59,401 bases of DNA, taken from Methanobrevibacter sp. GTDB lineage: Archaea > Methanobacteriota > Methanobacteria > Methanobacteriales > Methanobacteriaceae. The stretch spans positions 1 to 59,401 of the forward strand of contig JAFQXD010000029.1 in NCBI GenBank assembly GCA_017407115.1, read 5' to 3'. The first letter of the stretch is position 1, and every line of letters begins with the position of its first letter. Below the pieces are notes generated by a model. The model made no database searches, was not told the DNA's origin, and saw only the letters and a program-made list of their open reading frames with translations. A program made the position numbers and the translations under genes. This document shows, piece by piece, positions 1 to 8,981 of the stretch.

Positions 1-172
1 CTTCTTCCTCTTCCTCTTCTTCTTTTTGAGTACCGTTTTTCGCATTTTCCATTGCTTTTTTTAAATTGGCTTTGGTGTCTCCACCAACTTTAGGTGTGTA
101 AGCTTCGAAGTGTTCTTCATCTGTTTTATAAACTTCAAGGAGATAACGTGGAATAGCATATGCAGCAACCAT
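1..172 (-). CDS. Tail hub / pseudomurein peptidase fusion, N-terminal part only
   Basis: This is the first 57 codons of the gene seen whole at 53310-54386, cut by the window edge inside its run of GAA/GAG codons. The start ATG (172-170) follows GGTGATAATTT, the usual ribosome binding pattern here. See the full-length entry for function. Confidence 0.93.
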   Translation of the reverse strand, partial: MVAAYAIPRYLLEVYKTDEEHFEAYTPKVGGDTKANLKKAMENAKNGTQKEEEEEEE

Positions 173-178
173 AAATTA

Positions 179-634
179 TCACCCTGCATTTTTTATGATA
201 GTTGTATCTAAGTTTTCAACAGATTCTTCACCAGGAATATTTGATTTTCCATTCACTCTGACTTCTTTAATTATGATTTGTAATCGTAATGTTGTTGGAG
301 TATCTTTCTGCCATTTGATAGTAACACTAGCATTGAAGATACCTCCTAACATTGGACAGTATACTTCACAGATTTTGTTGTTGAGTATTGTGAAAATCTT
401 ATAATATTCATCTGGATGATTCTCTTCAATATCAATTGTAGCGTAAAATGTCCCTTCACGGGCAATATATTTTCCTCTTGATACAAAAGGCACACCTAAG
501 GAGATTTGTGTTTCGTTTAATTCTCTTCTAGGTGTAGCTTCGTTTATATCCCAATCATCATAATAAAAAGGCATTCCTTCTATTTCAAGGTTATGTATAC
601 TATCAGGGATGATATTTTTATTCATATTAACCAT
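179..634 (-). CDS. Tail protein between tape measure and hub (XkdP position)
   Basis: A 151-residue protein, mostly beta-strand by eye, with no signal peptide or membrane segment. It lies directly after the tape measure gene and directly before the hub gene, the place of XkdP/LysM-type tail-tip proteins in PBSX-like contractile tails, though I see no LysM motif. The first ATG (634) is preferred because AAAGGAG lies 10 bases upstream, inside the end of the tape-measure gene. A role joining the tube tip to the hub is inferred from position only. A second copy is at 54393-54848. Confidence 0.6.
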   Translation of the reverse strand: MVNMNKNIIPDSIHNLEIEGMPFYYDDWDINEATPRRELNETQISLGVPFVSRGKYIAREGTFYATIDIEENHPDEYYKIFTILNNKICEVYCPMLGGIFNASVTIKWQKDTPTTLRLQIIIKEVRVNGKSNIPGEESVENLDTTIIKNAG

Positions 635-639
635 GTTTA

Positions 640-3600
640 TTACGCTCCTTTAAGGTTAACGTCTTGAACTTGATTTATGTTTTCCAATCCAAGGGTTACG
701 ATTTTAGCACATTCAGTTTGAGTCATGTTACGTGCATCTAGTTTAAATGCACCTGGCTTAATGTCAAAGATAATAGTCTTGTTACTGCTTTGCATTTGAG
801 GCATTATTCTTCCAAGACCTGCAAGGTTTCGCATTTCACCTATCGTTGGGATGTTGTTTAACATTCCAATATTGGTATTGACTCCTAAGGTTGGTGTTCC
901 CCATGCGTTAACAACTCTTCTTGAAGTATTTCTTACTGTATTTACGAGTAATGATGCACCTTCTAATACTTTCTGCACGGAGTATTCTCCAATCTCTTTA
1001 CCCCACATACGGGCAATTGCACCTGGGGAATGTGATTGAGCACCCTCTTGTGCAGCTGCAACTGCTTGTTCAGCTGCTCTTCTACATGCATCTGCTAATG
1101 CACCGGCACCATTGTTGACTGCTTGAACTGCATAATTCATTTCCGCAGCTGCAATATCTGCTAATTTGAAACTAGCTTGGAATGCGGTTCTAGCACCAGT
1201 TCCCGCAGTTGTTGCACCAGTAATCATAGTAGCATTAAATACTGCCATCGCAGATACAGCCTGTGCATTAACTTCACCATCCAAACCGCTCATTCCAGAT
1301 ACAACACCTGCTTTAATACCTGCACCGATACCTTGAGCAGAAGCTTGGAAACTTCCACCCATACTTTGTAAAGTTGAACGTAATTGATTCAATGCATTTC
1401 TTACGCTGCTTAATATCCCTCCGACATCATTAACATTAGTGCCGGATAATTTGTTTAATTCAGTAGCAGTTTTCTTAACTGAAGTGACAGCCAATTTAAT
1501 TTTATTAGAGATGCCCGGGTCTACTTGGGGAATTGTTTTAATTGCAGAAACCGCAGTTCCCACATTTTTAGCAGATGTACCTACGCGTGAAACTTTAGTG
1601 TATAATCCTTCAGGAATCTCTGCTATTCCTGTAAGACCATTTAAGGCCGTTGCTGTTTTTTGAACTAGATTTTTAGCAGCAGTAATCTTTTCAGGCATTG
1701 CAGTTAAAACAGTAACATCAGGAATGTTGGAACCAACCATAATGTTAATGGCATTTGCAACTACTTTAGTTGCATCCGCTACTTTAGTAACTTTAGTAGC
1801 GATACCTGGTTGAACTTCCGGAATGCTATTAAAAGTATTAAGAGTAGTAGCTGATTTTTCAATAGTAGTTTTCACATTGGATAAGGTAGTTGCTATATCT
1901 GCACCGTTGAAGATTTGACTCATAGCAGCATCCCAATTCTGATCATCACGAAAACTGCGTAATGTACCAATAGCATCAGATACACTTTTCAATGAATCAC
2001 TAATCTTTTTGAGTTTATCACCTATTCCCTGTGGGATTTCCGGGAGATTATCAAAGTTTTTCAATGCATTAGCTGCATTGACAATATCCTGTTTAATATT
2101 GGTGATTGCAGTTTGTATATCAACACCTTTGAAGATTTGGCCCATAGTTGAATCCCAATTGAAGTTGTCACGGATACTACGTAAAGCATTAAAGGATTCA
2201 CTAACAGATGATAATGATTTTCCAACGGATTCTAATTTGGATGCTACACTACTGTCAATTTCAGGGAGGTCTTTTAACTTATTGACTTCTTCAGCTGCTT
2301 TAAGTAAATCATCTTTAGCTTGACTCATAGCATCAGCAGAACTACTGAAGTCAAATATCCATGCGACAAAATTACCCCATCCGACAGTAACTGTAGTTGA
2401 AGTCATTGCACTTGTTGCAGTAGCAATAGATTGAAGACTCTTACCTAACTTTTCCAGTTTTCCTGGTATGGATTCGTTGATATCTTCAACATTTGCTAAC
2501 TGATTAATGACTGGAACAACTTCTTTGATTTGGTCGACTGCTAATTGAATTGGGTTTACAATCAGGAATAAACCGCTTACAAAATTATAGATTGCAGTCA
2601 TTGTTGCAGCGAATGTCATTTCCGCCATTACTATTCCAATATTAAGCAATAACTCTCCAATCTTTTTAATTCCCTCTAAGTCATCGTTAATGTCAATGCC
2701 TCCAAAGTCTAGGGCATCAACTAGCATTTGAATTCCTTTCATACAGAGTAATGCTTCGGCTGCTAATGCGGTTACAACTGGAATCATAACTGCAATTACA
2801 ATAGCTAAACTTAATAATGGTACTAACATTGATGATGCACCAGCAGTTATTGCGGATAAACCTCCGGAAGTAGCTTCTATTTCTGCACCGGCTGCGGCAG
2901 CTTCAGGACCTAATGCACCAATTTTAGCAGCATCTTCAACAACATCTTCCGCTTCATCAGCAACTTTACCAATATCTTTAGCACCTTCAATTCCACCAAT
3001 TAGGCCGGAAATGTCTGTTGTTTCTCCAACTATCTTTGCACCAGAGGCAACTTCTTCAGCTTCACGGAACCTTTTAAGATAATCTGTTGCTATTCCAATC
3101 GCATCTTTAGTTGCACTGAAAGCATCTGCAATTCCTCTTATACCTTGGGTGGTTTGTGCTACCATTCCCATTCCCTGACTGAACATGTCAACTGCTTCAG
3201 CAGCTACAATAATTCCTGCTGCAAGGTCTCCTCCTGTTGCAGAGTTTAGTTCCAGGAATCCTTTTTTCAAATCTTTGAGTTGTGGTAAGAATTCATTACC
3301 AATTTTCTTACCTGCACTACTGAATGCTTTTCCTAATCTTGCATCTAAACCTTCATTGGTTTCCATTAATGCTGAAGTGTCACCTGTTAATTGCTGGACT
3401 GCTGCAATATAACCTTTGATGTCATCTTCTTCACCATTCCATAATCCGGTTCTTTTCAATGCATCTTCAGTAATACCGTATTGGTCCAGTGATGCACATG
3501 CTCCCTTGATACCTTTGGACAAGTCCATCATTGCCTGTTCTGATAACTCTACACTACCTGTTTGTGCTAATACTTTTGCACCAAATGCAGCGATACCTTC

Positions 3601-4011
3601 TGTTGCATCGTAGATTTGGTCATCTGTTGCACCAGTAGCAGTTTTGAATGCATTCATTGCAGGAATCAAGTTTTGCATACTTACAAGACTAGTGTTAGTT
3701 ACATTGTCAATATGCTCATTCAATCTTGCAGCTGAATCAGCAGTGTCACTCATCATGTTAACAAGTACACTGTTTGTTTCAGCTTTACTGGTAGTATCAA
3801 ACAATAATTGAGCTGCGGTTTTACCATTAGATAATGATGTGACTAGATTGTTACTGACATTGCTTAGATTCTGAAATCCAGTATTGGCACTGTTTATGGC
3901 ATTTGTGATTGTTGATGCCATGCTTTGTGCATTGGAACCTACAGTTTTAAATACATTACTTGCATCATCTTTTGCTTGAATACTAAGCATTATGTCTTCT
4001 AAAGTAGCCAT
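640..4011 (-). CDS. Tail tape measure protein
   Basis: An 1123-residue protein that runs inside the tail tube and sets tail length. The family shows in its size, its position after the two small chaperone genes, long helical stretches, and two hydrophobic blocks (about residues 385-425 and 455-495). Between about residues 540 and 850 a unit of roughly 65-75 residues recurs four or five times, each with an 'xxPEIxxxIxxKxxKxxxS' type line; two units also share an FNWD/QNWD-AMxQIF motif. The C-terminal part is alanine/glycine rich and carries GAQSHSPGAIARMWGKEIG, a motif common in tape measures of this group. Second copy at 54854-58225. Confidence 0.93.
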   Translation of the reverse strand: MATLEDIMLSIQAKDDASNVFKTVGSNAQSMASTITNAINSANTGFQNLSNVSNNLVTSLSNGKTAAQLLFDTTSKAETNSVLVNMMSDTADSAARLNEHIDNVTNTSLVSMQNLIPAMNAFKTATGATDDQIYDATEGIAAFGAKVLAQTGSVELSEQAMMDLSKGIKGACASLDQYGITEDALKRTGLWNGEEDDIKGYIAAVQQLTGDTSALMETNEGLDARLGKAFSSAGKKIGNEFLPQLKDLKKGFLELNSATGGDLAAGIIVAAEAVDMFSQGMGMVAQTTQGIRGIADAFSATKDAIGIATDYLKRFREAEEVASGAKIVGETTDISGLIGGIEGAKDIGKVADEAEDVVEDAAKIGALGPEAAAAGAEIEATSGGLSAITAGASSMLVPLLSLAIVIAVMIPVVTALAAEALLCMKGIQMLVDALDFGGIDINDDLEGIKKIGELLLNIGIVMAEMTFAATMTAIYNFVSGLFLIVNPIQLAVDQIKEVVPVINQLANVEDINESIPGKLEKLGKSLQSIATATSAMTSTTVTVGWGNFVAWIFDFSSSADAMSQAKDDLLKAAEEVNKLKDLPEIDSSVASKLESVGKSLSSVSESFNALRSIRDNFNWDSTMGQIFKGVDIQTAITNIKQDIVNAANALKNFDNLPEIPQGIGDKLKKISDSLKSVSDAIGTLRSFRDDQNWDAAMSQIFNGADIATTLSNVKTTIEKSATTLNTFNSIPEVQPGIATKVTKVADATKVVANAINIMVGSNIPDVTVLTAMPEKITAAKNLVQKTATALNGLTGIAEIPEGLYTKVSRVGTSAKNVGTAVSAIKTIPQVDPGISNKIKLAVTSVKKTATELNKLSGTNVNDVGGILSSVRNALNQLRSTLQSMGGSFQASAQGIGAGIKAGVVSGMSGLDGEVNAQAVSAMAVFNATMITGATTAGTGARTAFQASFKLADIAAAEMNYAVQAVNNGAGALADACRRAAEQAVAAAQEGAQSHSPGAIARMWGKEIGEYSVQKVLEGASLLVNTVRNTSRRVVNAWGTPTLGVNTNIGMLNNIPTIGEMRNLAGLGRIMPQMQSSNKTIIFDIKPGAFKLDARNMTQTECAKIVTLGLENINQVQDVNLKGA

Positions 4012-4024
4012 AAGTTATCACATC

Positions 4025-4216
4025 TTAAAATTTTTGTTTATCTAGTTCTTTCTGGATTTTTTGATATTCTTCATACTCATGCCTGACAATGTTGCTGTAT
4101 TTATGGATCAATAACATCATGTCAGGATGGAATTTTTTCCTGATTACTTCACTCATTACAATGCCCAGGTGTTGTGATACTCTGAAGTAGACTTCACCCA
4201 TGAAGGAATCACTCAT
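4025..4216 (-). CDS. Small tail assembly chaperone partner (gpGT-like position)
   Basis: A 63-residue protein between the tail chaperone and the tape measure, where most tailed viruses have a second chaperone reading frame. Its ATG lies inside the last codons of the preceding gene (overlap ATGAGTGA), in the +1 frame relative to it. It may therefore be translated by coupling, or as a frameshifted extension. I see no classic slippery heptamer, so coupling is simpler. It is rich in charged helix (EYEEYQKIQKELDKQKF at the end). Second copy at 58239-58430. Confidence 0.7.
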   Translation of the reverse strand: MSDSFMGEVYFRVSQHLGIVMSEVIRKKFHPDMMLLIHKYSNIVRHEYEEYQKIQKELDKQKF

Positions 4217-4973
4217 TAAGAAATAAGTCTTCTACCTTCTCTTCATCAATATGAAGCATTGTTCTGACTTTATTATAGAGGTCTACTACTGTAGCGACTT
4301 CTATTCTATTCCAGAACTTTAATTTTTTATTATAAGTTTTAAAAGAAGCATTTTCAAATTCAACTTGTCTTGCGAGGAATTCTCTCATTCCTGCGATTTT
4401 AGTTTCCATATCGTATTCTTGCTCTTCATATTTTTCTGCAATATGGTTAGCAAGTTTCTTTTCTTCTTCAGTGTAGATGGTTTGGCCTTGCATGACTTTA
4501 CCCCATACTACACGTTCATTAGTGTTTAATTCTTTGAATAAATCTGCATGAGCTTGCATTTCCGATATTGCTTGACTATCAGTCAATGGTTTTACTACGA
4601 GGTCAAGGATGACTTCTTCCCCATTCTTTAACCTGTAAATCATTTTTAGCGTATAGTTTTCTTCTAGCTCATCGATTAAAGCTAATAGTTCTTTTTCAGA
4701 TTTAATGTGTTTACGTACTTTTTCCACAGATTCTTCTGTGTTTGCTACGTCTAATTTTTTCATAGCTTCTCTGTATTTATAGAGAACCTCTTTTAGATAT
4801 GCTAATTCATCATCAGTTAGGTCTTCCTGGTTTAAGCATTTTTCAACAACAACTATCTCATCATCTTCAAGTATATCTAAAGGTAGTTGTTTGCATTCTG
4901 TGAGATATTGGGTGTTTAATAAATGTTTGTCGATGAATTCTCTTTCTTCTGTTGTAACTTCTTTTTTGGACAT
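4209..4973 (-). CDS. Tail assembly chaperone (XkdN-like)
   Basis: A 254-residue, mainly helical acidic protein between the tail tube and tape measure genes, the position of XkdN/gpG chaperones that coat the tape measure before tube polymerisation. An upstream in-frame ATG at 5012 exists, but the start at 4973 is chosen because a strong GTAGGAGGTA site lies nine bases before it and the upstream part reads as AT-rich leader. It follows a poly-T terminator-like stretch (5014-5059), which would lower its expression relative to sheath and tube. Second copy at 58423-59187. Confidence 0.8.
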   Translation of the reverse strand: MSKKEVTTEEREFIDKHLLNTQYLTECKQLPLDILEDDEIVVVEKCLNQEDLTDDELAYLKEVLYKYREAMKKLDVANTEESVEKVRKHIKSEKELLALIDELEENYTLKMIYRLKNGEEVILDLVVKPLTDSQAISEMQAHADLFKELNTNERVVWGKVMQGQTIYTEEEKKLANHIAEKYEEQEYDMETKIAGMREFLARQVEFENASFKTYNKKLKFWNRIEVATVVDLYNKVRTMLHIDEEKVEDLFLNE

Positions 4974-5013
4974 AAAAAAAATACCTCCTACATATTTTCC
5001 AAAATAAAACACG

Positions 5014-5059
5014 AAAAAAAATAATAATAAAATCTTGTAATAAAAAAAACAAAAAAAAA
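5014..5059 (-). terminator. Poly-T archaeal-type terminator or attenuator after the tube gene
   Basis: On the minus strand this stretch holds T-runs of nine, eight and eight bases within 46 nt, directly after the tail tube gene. Archaeal RNA polymerase stops at such T-tracts without a hairpin. It sits inside the late operon, so it probably stops only part of the transcripts, giving more sheath and tube mRNA than chaperone mRNA. Copy at 59228-59273. Confidence 0.6.
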
Positions 5060-5079
5060 TATAATTTGAAGAAATATAT

Positions 5080-5484
5080 TTAGTGTTTGAACACTAAAGC
5101 TTCAAATTTAATACCGAATGTTCCGTCAGTTGGAGTAGTATCAAAATCACCAATAGTGGCATATCTTAATACACCCATTTCTTCATAATCCCCATCGTTA
5201 ACGATGTTGTAAACAGCAATGTTTAATCCTAATGGATCATCATCAAGAGCGTCATACATTTCCATGACATCATCCCAATAGGTGATTGGGATGTCAGATA
5301 ATTCACCGCTGTATTCTTCTTCACTGGTTTTCCATCCGATACCATGCCTTGCATTATCAGCTTTGATTCTTTCTTTTTTCTTTTTACCAGAAAACTTAAT
5401 GGAACCAGGCACGAGTTTATCGTTCATTTTTAAGATTGCTAAATCATATGATTTTTCAATGAATTTAACAGATTGGTCAGTCAT
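5080..5484 (-). CDS. Tail tube protein
   Basis: A 134-residue protein directly after the sheath gene, the constant place of the inner tube protein (XkdM / gp19 type) in contractile tails. Length and pattern (alternating beta-strands, a basic GKKKKERIK loop near residues 32-42, and a closing beta hairpin GTFGIKFEALVF) fit a tube subunit that stacks as hexameric rings inside the sheath. The start at 5484 is preceded by AAGGATGTGATGAA. The C-terminal part is repeated at 59294-59401. Confidence 0.8.
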   Translation of the reverse strand: MTDQSVKFIEKSYDLAILKMNDKLVPGSIKFSGKKKKERIKADNARHGIGWKTSEEEYSGELSDIPITYWDDVMEMYDALDDDPLGLNIAVYNIVNDGDYEEMGVLRYATIGDFDTTPTDGTFGIKFEALVFKH

Positions 5485-5523
5485 TTCATCACATCCTTAA
5501 AATATTTTTTTTTATTCTTTTTT

Positions 5524-6696
5524 TTAGCTGTTTGTAGATACTGCGAGAATGTTAGGTTCAGAAATGTACATTTCAACACCAATGTATAATGTTGAGTTGA
5601 CAGGTTTTGCATCACCTCTGACTAGCACCTGATATGGGTTAATATCAGATTCAACAGCGGTAATTTCTGTACCGTCTTGCATAGCTCCAGCTTCAATTTC
5701 TTCTTCTACGATAGTATCAATATCAGTTTGGAAAGTTTCCAATGAAGATTTTAATTCTTTACGTTTCAAGTAAGGATAAGCTGCGATAATAATACGATTG
5801 ATAAGGTGATCTACATTCCTTCTGAAGTGAGGTAAAACATCGTTTGGTCTTATATCTGCTGCCATTGCAGAAGATACTCCAAGACAGATTTTTGCATGTG
5901 GAATGCTACCTTCCATTTCTTTTCTTACAAAGTTAATACCTGCATTTTGCAAGTCTTCTTCCATGTCTTCAGTTCTTACTGTGATTTCATCCGCAGATAT
6001 ACTTCTGAAATCGAAAAATCCTGGTTCTTCATCATAAGGTGTTAAGCAGTATCTTGCAACCATTTCTGGGTAGAAGTCTGGTGCACATGGTACAACTCTA
6101 CTTTTCTGGATGTATGTTGCACTAGTGTCATCAGTGATTTTCATCATATCTGCATCTGTTGCATCTGCAACAGTGAACATTAACCTTTTAGGTGAACCTT
6201 TTTTAGAATCTTCAACGATGATAGAATTGGCTGAAGAAACAATTCCGACGATAGTTGCTAGTTCAGCAGCGGTTATTGCAGCAGTTGTATCTGCTTTTTT
6301 AAATCCTACTAATGCAATTTTACCAATGTCTCTTTGGGTCATTGCTAAGTTGAATGCTTTAGCCCATGCTTCACCATTAGTGAATGCAATACTACCCATG
6401 TCAATAAAGTAAACGTATGGTAAACCTAAGTCATCACTGTAGACTTTTTTAGTTTCTTTTAAGAATTTTTTGAAGAACTGATAAGACATATTACTATCTG
6501 CATTTCCAATTCCACCGTTCGCAACACTAGCACCAATTTGAGTTAGGCTTTTATATTTTTTTATAGTAATGTTAGCTGGTTCTACTGTGTTCCCGGTTTG
6601 CCCAATAATCAATGGGATTACCGCACCTGACCCATTCATCTTTGGATTTTGGTCAGTTTCAGTATATGTAATGTTAGGTGTTTGTTCAATTGTCAT
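5524..6696 (-). CDS. Contractile tail sheath protein
   Basis: A 390-residue subunit of the contractile sheath. Family marks are the N-terminal GAVIPLIIGQTG segment, the long central variable domain, and the conserved C-terminal end (VLVRGDAKPVNSTLYIGVEM, about residues 355-374) that forms the inter-subunit strand network. It is followed by the tube gene, and the virus also has gp25-like and gpJ-like baseplate genes, so this is a myovirus-type tail. The start follows TTGGTGATAATTT. Contraction of this sheath would drive the tube through the pseudomurein wall. Confidence 0.9.
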   Translation of the reverse strand: MTIEQTPNITYTETDQNPKMNGSGAVIPLIIGQTGNTVEPANITIKKYKSLTQIGASVANGGIGNADSNMSYQFFKKFLKETKKVYSDDLGLPYVYFIDMGSIAFTNGEAWAKAFNLAMTQRDIGKIALVGFKKADTTAAITAAELATIVGIVSSANSIIVEDSKKGSPKRLMFTVADATDADMMKITDDTSATYIQKSRVVPCAPDFYPEMVARYCLTPYDEEPGFFDFRSISADEITVRTEDMEEDLQNAGINFVRKEMEGSIPHAKICLGVSSAMAADIRPNDVLPHFRRNVDHLINRIIIAAYPYLKRKELKSSLETFQTDIDTIVEEEIEAGAMQDGTEITAVESDINPYQVLVRGDAKPVNSTLYIGVEMYISEPNILAVSTNS

Positions 6697-6723
6697 AAAT
6701 TATCACCAATATATTTTGTTTTT

Positions 6724-6960
6724 TTAGTTTCCTAAGAAGTCTGATACAATTTTATCAAACTCTTTCTGAGTTATGGATGGTTTCAAATCTTGGAAACCAT
6801 AATCAACTTTTTCTTGTTCAAATTGAGGTAATAAACCTGCTTTTGCCAATGCTCCAACTATGATATATTCACGTAATGGAGATTCAGCTACTAACTCATA
6901 GAGTATTCTTTTTTTACCAGCATCAGCTTTTGGTGCTGGTTCTTCTTTTTTCTTCGTCAT
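6724..6960 (-). CDS. Small protein before the sheath gene
   Basis: A 78-residue protein with a charged, proline- and lysine-rich N-terminus and a helical remainder. Its start overlaps the stop of the upstream gene by four bases (ATGA). A small gene in this spot is usual in myovirus-like operons, between the tail completion protein and the sheath. I cannot name a function. Confidence 0.65.
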   Translation of the reverse strand: MTKKKEEPAPKADAGKKRILYELVAESPLREYIIVGALAKAGLLPQFEQEKVDYGFQDLKPSITQKEFDKIVSDFLGN

Positions 6961-7568
6961 ATTAAATCATCTTCAAATATTAAATCATCAAGCACATGTC
7001 CTTCTAGTTCATGTACAGTAATGTAATTCAAATCAAACTTGATTAGTGTTCTCAATATTGGTTCGGCAACATCCAATTCATCCATTTCAGACATCCCTGA
7101 TAATCTGAAAGTATTTTTAACAATTTCATGTTCACTGAACCAACTGGTATAATCATTCTCTTCAGGATAGGGGCATTGACTTTTAGCGGTACGCCCGTTA
7201 GTCACAGTTAATGCTCCACATTCAGCATCTAAAAAAGTACATGTTCCATCCTCATAATGAGAACATAAAGAGTAATGATTCCCTAATGCTTTGAAAAACA
7301 GTAATCTTATCTGGCTTAATATGCTGTGTCTTTCCTCTTCAGTGTCACACCAGATATTAATCCATATTTCCGCATTGTTTTCAAATACAATTCTTTGACT
7401 GGAATCTGTTCTATAATCCCTATCCACTTGCATATCTGAAGCTTGTTCAATAGTGATGCAGGGAGTTTTATCCCTTGACTTTAGTCTTTTCACAATTGGA
7501 ATAGGTTTATCATTGTAGCTGATTCTGCCTTTGAGTATTTCCCAAAATGCTTTCACCATTGGATACAT
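6957..7568 (-). CDS. Probable tail completion / neck protein
   Basis: A 203-residue protein placed after the HK97 gp10-like gene and before the sheath, where the tail terminator or tail completion protein lies. The beta-rich first half (DYRTDSSQRIVFENNAEIWINIW) and a Cys/His-rich middle (CSHYEDGTCTFLDAECGAL) are visible. The assignment is positional only. Confidence 0.55.
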   Translation of the reverse strand: MYPMVKAFWEILKGRISYNDKPIPIVKRLKSRDKTPCITIEQASDMQVDRDYRTDSSQRIVFENNAEIWINIWCDTEEERHSILSQIRLLFFKALGNHYSLCSHYEDGTCTFLDAECGALTVTNGRTAKSQCPYPEENDYTSWFSEHEIVKNTFRLSGMSEMDELDVAEPILRTLIKFDLNYITVHELEGHVLDDLIFEDDLI

Positions 7569-7574
7569 GATTAT

Positions 7575-8009
7575 TCACCTTATTATTCCTTCTTGAACTA
7601 GCACGTCATTTATATTCATTTGAATGAGATTATCTCCAACAATTCTTTTTGCGGTACGTGTCACAAAGGGATTCGCCTTTGTTCCAGGGTGATTAACTTT
7701 TCTTGCGAAATGCACCCCGTCCTCATCTTCCCATGCTAAAGGATCTCCAGTTATGACATGTGGAGCGGATCCATATTGCAAGACACGCCAATACTTAACA
7801 CCTGATGTTAAGCAGACATGAGCTATACCTGGATGAGATGTTCCAATGCTTCGGCGTAAACCTCCATATCGGTAAGGTGCTTCTCTTTGGCAGATACTTT
7901 CTCCTTCAACAATTGTTCTTTGCAAAGCTTTGTCAGCTATCTTTTCAATATCTGCACCAGCAACTTTCTTGAAGTGTTCACTGAACTCAACCTTGATTGT
8001 CATGCTCAT
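7575..8009 (-). CDS. HK97 gp10-like head-tail joining protein
   Basis: A 144-residue protein with the hallmark of the gp10/YqbI family: an N-terminal helix, then APYRYGGLRRSI followed by beta-strands ending ANPFVTRTAKRI. Members sit at the neck where the tail is attached to the portal. The start at 8009 has an excellent AGGAGGTGA site six bases upstream. The gene overlaps the end of the upstream neck gene by 23 bases. Confidence 0.82.
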   Translation of the reverse strand: MSMTIKVEFSEHFKKVAGADIEKIADKALQRTIVEGESICQREAPYRYGGLRRSIGTSHPGIAHVCLTSGVKYWRVLQYGSAPHVITGDPLAWEDEDGVHFARKVNHPGTKANPFVTRTAKRIVGDNLIQMNINDVLVQEGIIR

Positions 8010-8352
8010 AATTAATCACCTCCTTACGATGTTTCTTGATAGTGATTTCTTTATGATTAATCAAACCATGATTCCATGTTTCCACAGACCCTATGATTTC
8101 AAAGGTGCCTTCATCAGGAATAACTATCAAGTCTGTGTCTTCAACAGGAACCTCAATGTTTAATAAAACAGTATAAGTATCTTGCAAGATTTTACCAAAC
8201 TCTCTTTGAGAGGAGCTTGCAGAGTATGGTTGAACATCTGCCGGATATTCTCCTTTACAACGGAACTCATGTTTTTCTCCAAAGAAATCTTCTTCTTCCT
8301 GCTCATTATAGCAATATAATCGTATATTGGTATTGCTGAAAAAAGGGAACAT
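7987..8352 (-). CDS. Head closure / stopper-like neck protein
   Basis: A 121-residue, beta-rich protein between the connector and the gp10-like gene. Its order and its C-terminal line (TDLIVIPDEGTFEIIGSVE) fit head-closure proteins such as SPP1 gp16 / YqbH, which plug the portal channel. It starts with ATG at 8352 immediately after the connector gene. Confidence 0.6.
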   Translation of the reverse strand: MFPFFSNTNIRLYCYNEQEEEDFFGEKHEFRCKGEYPADVQPYSASSSQREFGKILQDTYTVLLNIEVPVEDTDLIVIPDEGTFEIIGSVETWNHGLINHKEITIKKHRKEVINYEHDNQG

Positions 8353-8354
8353 GA

Positions 8355-8933
8355 TTATAACATCCTTGTAAGTGGTTTTCTTCTACTGGTTTTCAAATCA
8401 TTGAGACGTTGATTGATTATTGCAACAAAAGAGTTACCTGTATCAAAGTTAATAGATACGTTGTTTTCTTTGATGCTTGATGCATTCTTAGCTGGGGATG
8501 TATCCAAGGTATAAAAAAGCATGTCATAAGCTAAAGGCAATACTTTAGAATTGATGAAACTATCAGATTCTTTACTTGTGTACTTGACAACTAATGCTTC
8601 TCCTTCGTCTAATTTCTTTAAGAATCTTAAACGGCCATTCTCATTATCAAGAATGTAATCTGTAGGACAAATCTCTATATTATCAACTTCCACTTTAGAA
8701 ACCTCTTCCACAGGATAATGCTTGATGTTATAATCAAGACTATCAAAATTGAAATTTAATTCAATGTCTGTGTAAGGTACAGGTGAAAGGTTCAATCCAG
8801 TTTCTGATTGTATCGTCATTAACTGTAATTCTATGAGATTTAATAAATCTTCATCGGAATAAGATTCTACAGAAATACCTTTGGAAGTTAAAAATGATTT
8901 TACAAATTCAATATCAATGTCTATGTTTTGCAT
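8355..8933 (-). CDS. Head-tail connector (gp6/YqbG-like adaptor)
   Basis: A 192-residue helical protein following the capsid and decoration genes. The pattern of N-terminal helices (VKSFLTSKGI, DEDLLNLIELQLMTIQSETG), a beta middle and a C-terminal helix with basic tail fits gp6/gp15-type connectors that dock under the portal. ATG 8933 is preferred over an upstream TTG at 8951 because GGGAG lies 11 bases before it. Confidence 0.72.
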   Translation of the reverse strand: MQNIDIDIEFVKSFLTSKGISVESYSDEDLLNLIELQLMTIQSETGLNLSPVPYTDIELNFNFDSLDYNIKHYPVEEVSKVEVDNIEICPTDYILDNENGRLRFLKKLDEGEALVVKYTSKESDSFINSKVLPLAYDMLFYTLDTSPAKNASSIKENNVSINFDTGNSFVAIINQRLNDLKTSRRKPLTRML

Positions 8934-8981
8934 TTTAATCAGAACTCCCAAAAAAAAGAAATAAGTTATACTGGCCTGTTC

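Larger units (their letters stand above)
1..5187. repeat. Terminal direct repeat, copy 1 (same DNA as 54215-59401)
   Basis: The first 5187 bases recur at the right end with a constant offset of 54,214. Gene coordinates and translations match one for one (the 1123-residue tape measure, the 151-residue tail protein, the chaperone pair), and the boundary matches base for base where I compared it. The left edge cuts through the glutamate-coding microsatellite of the tail hub gene, which is not a natural end. This is how an assembler writes a circular or headful-packaged, circularly permuted genome. The unique genome is 54,214 bp and genes in this stretch should be counted once. Confidence 0.97.
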
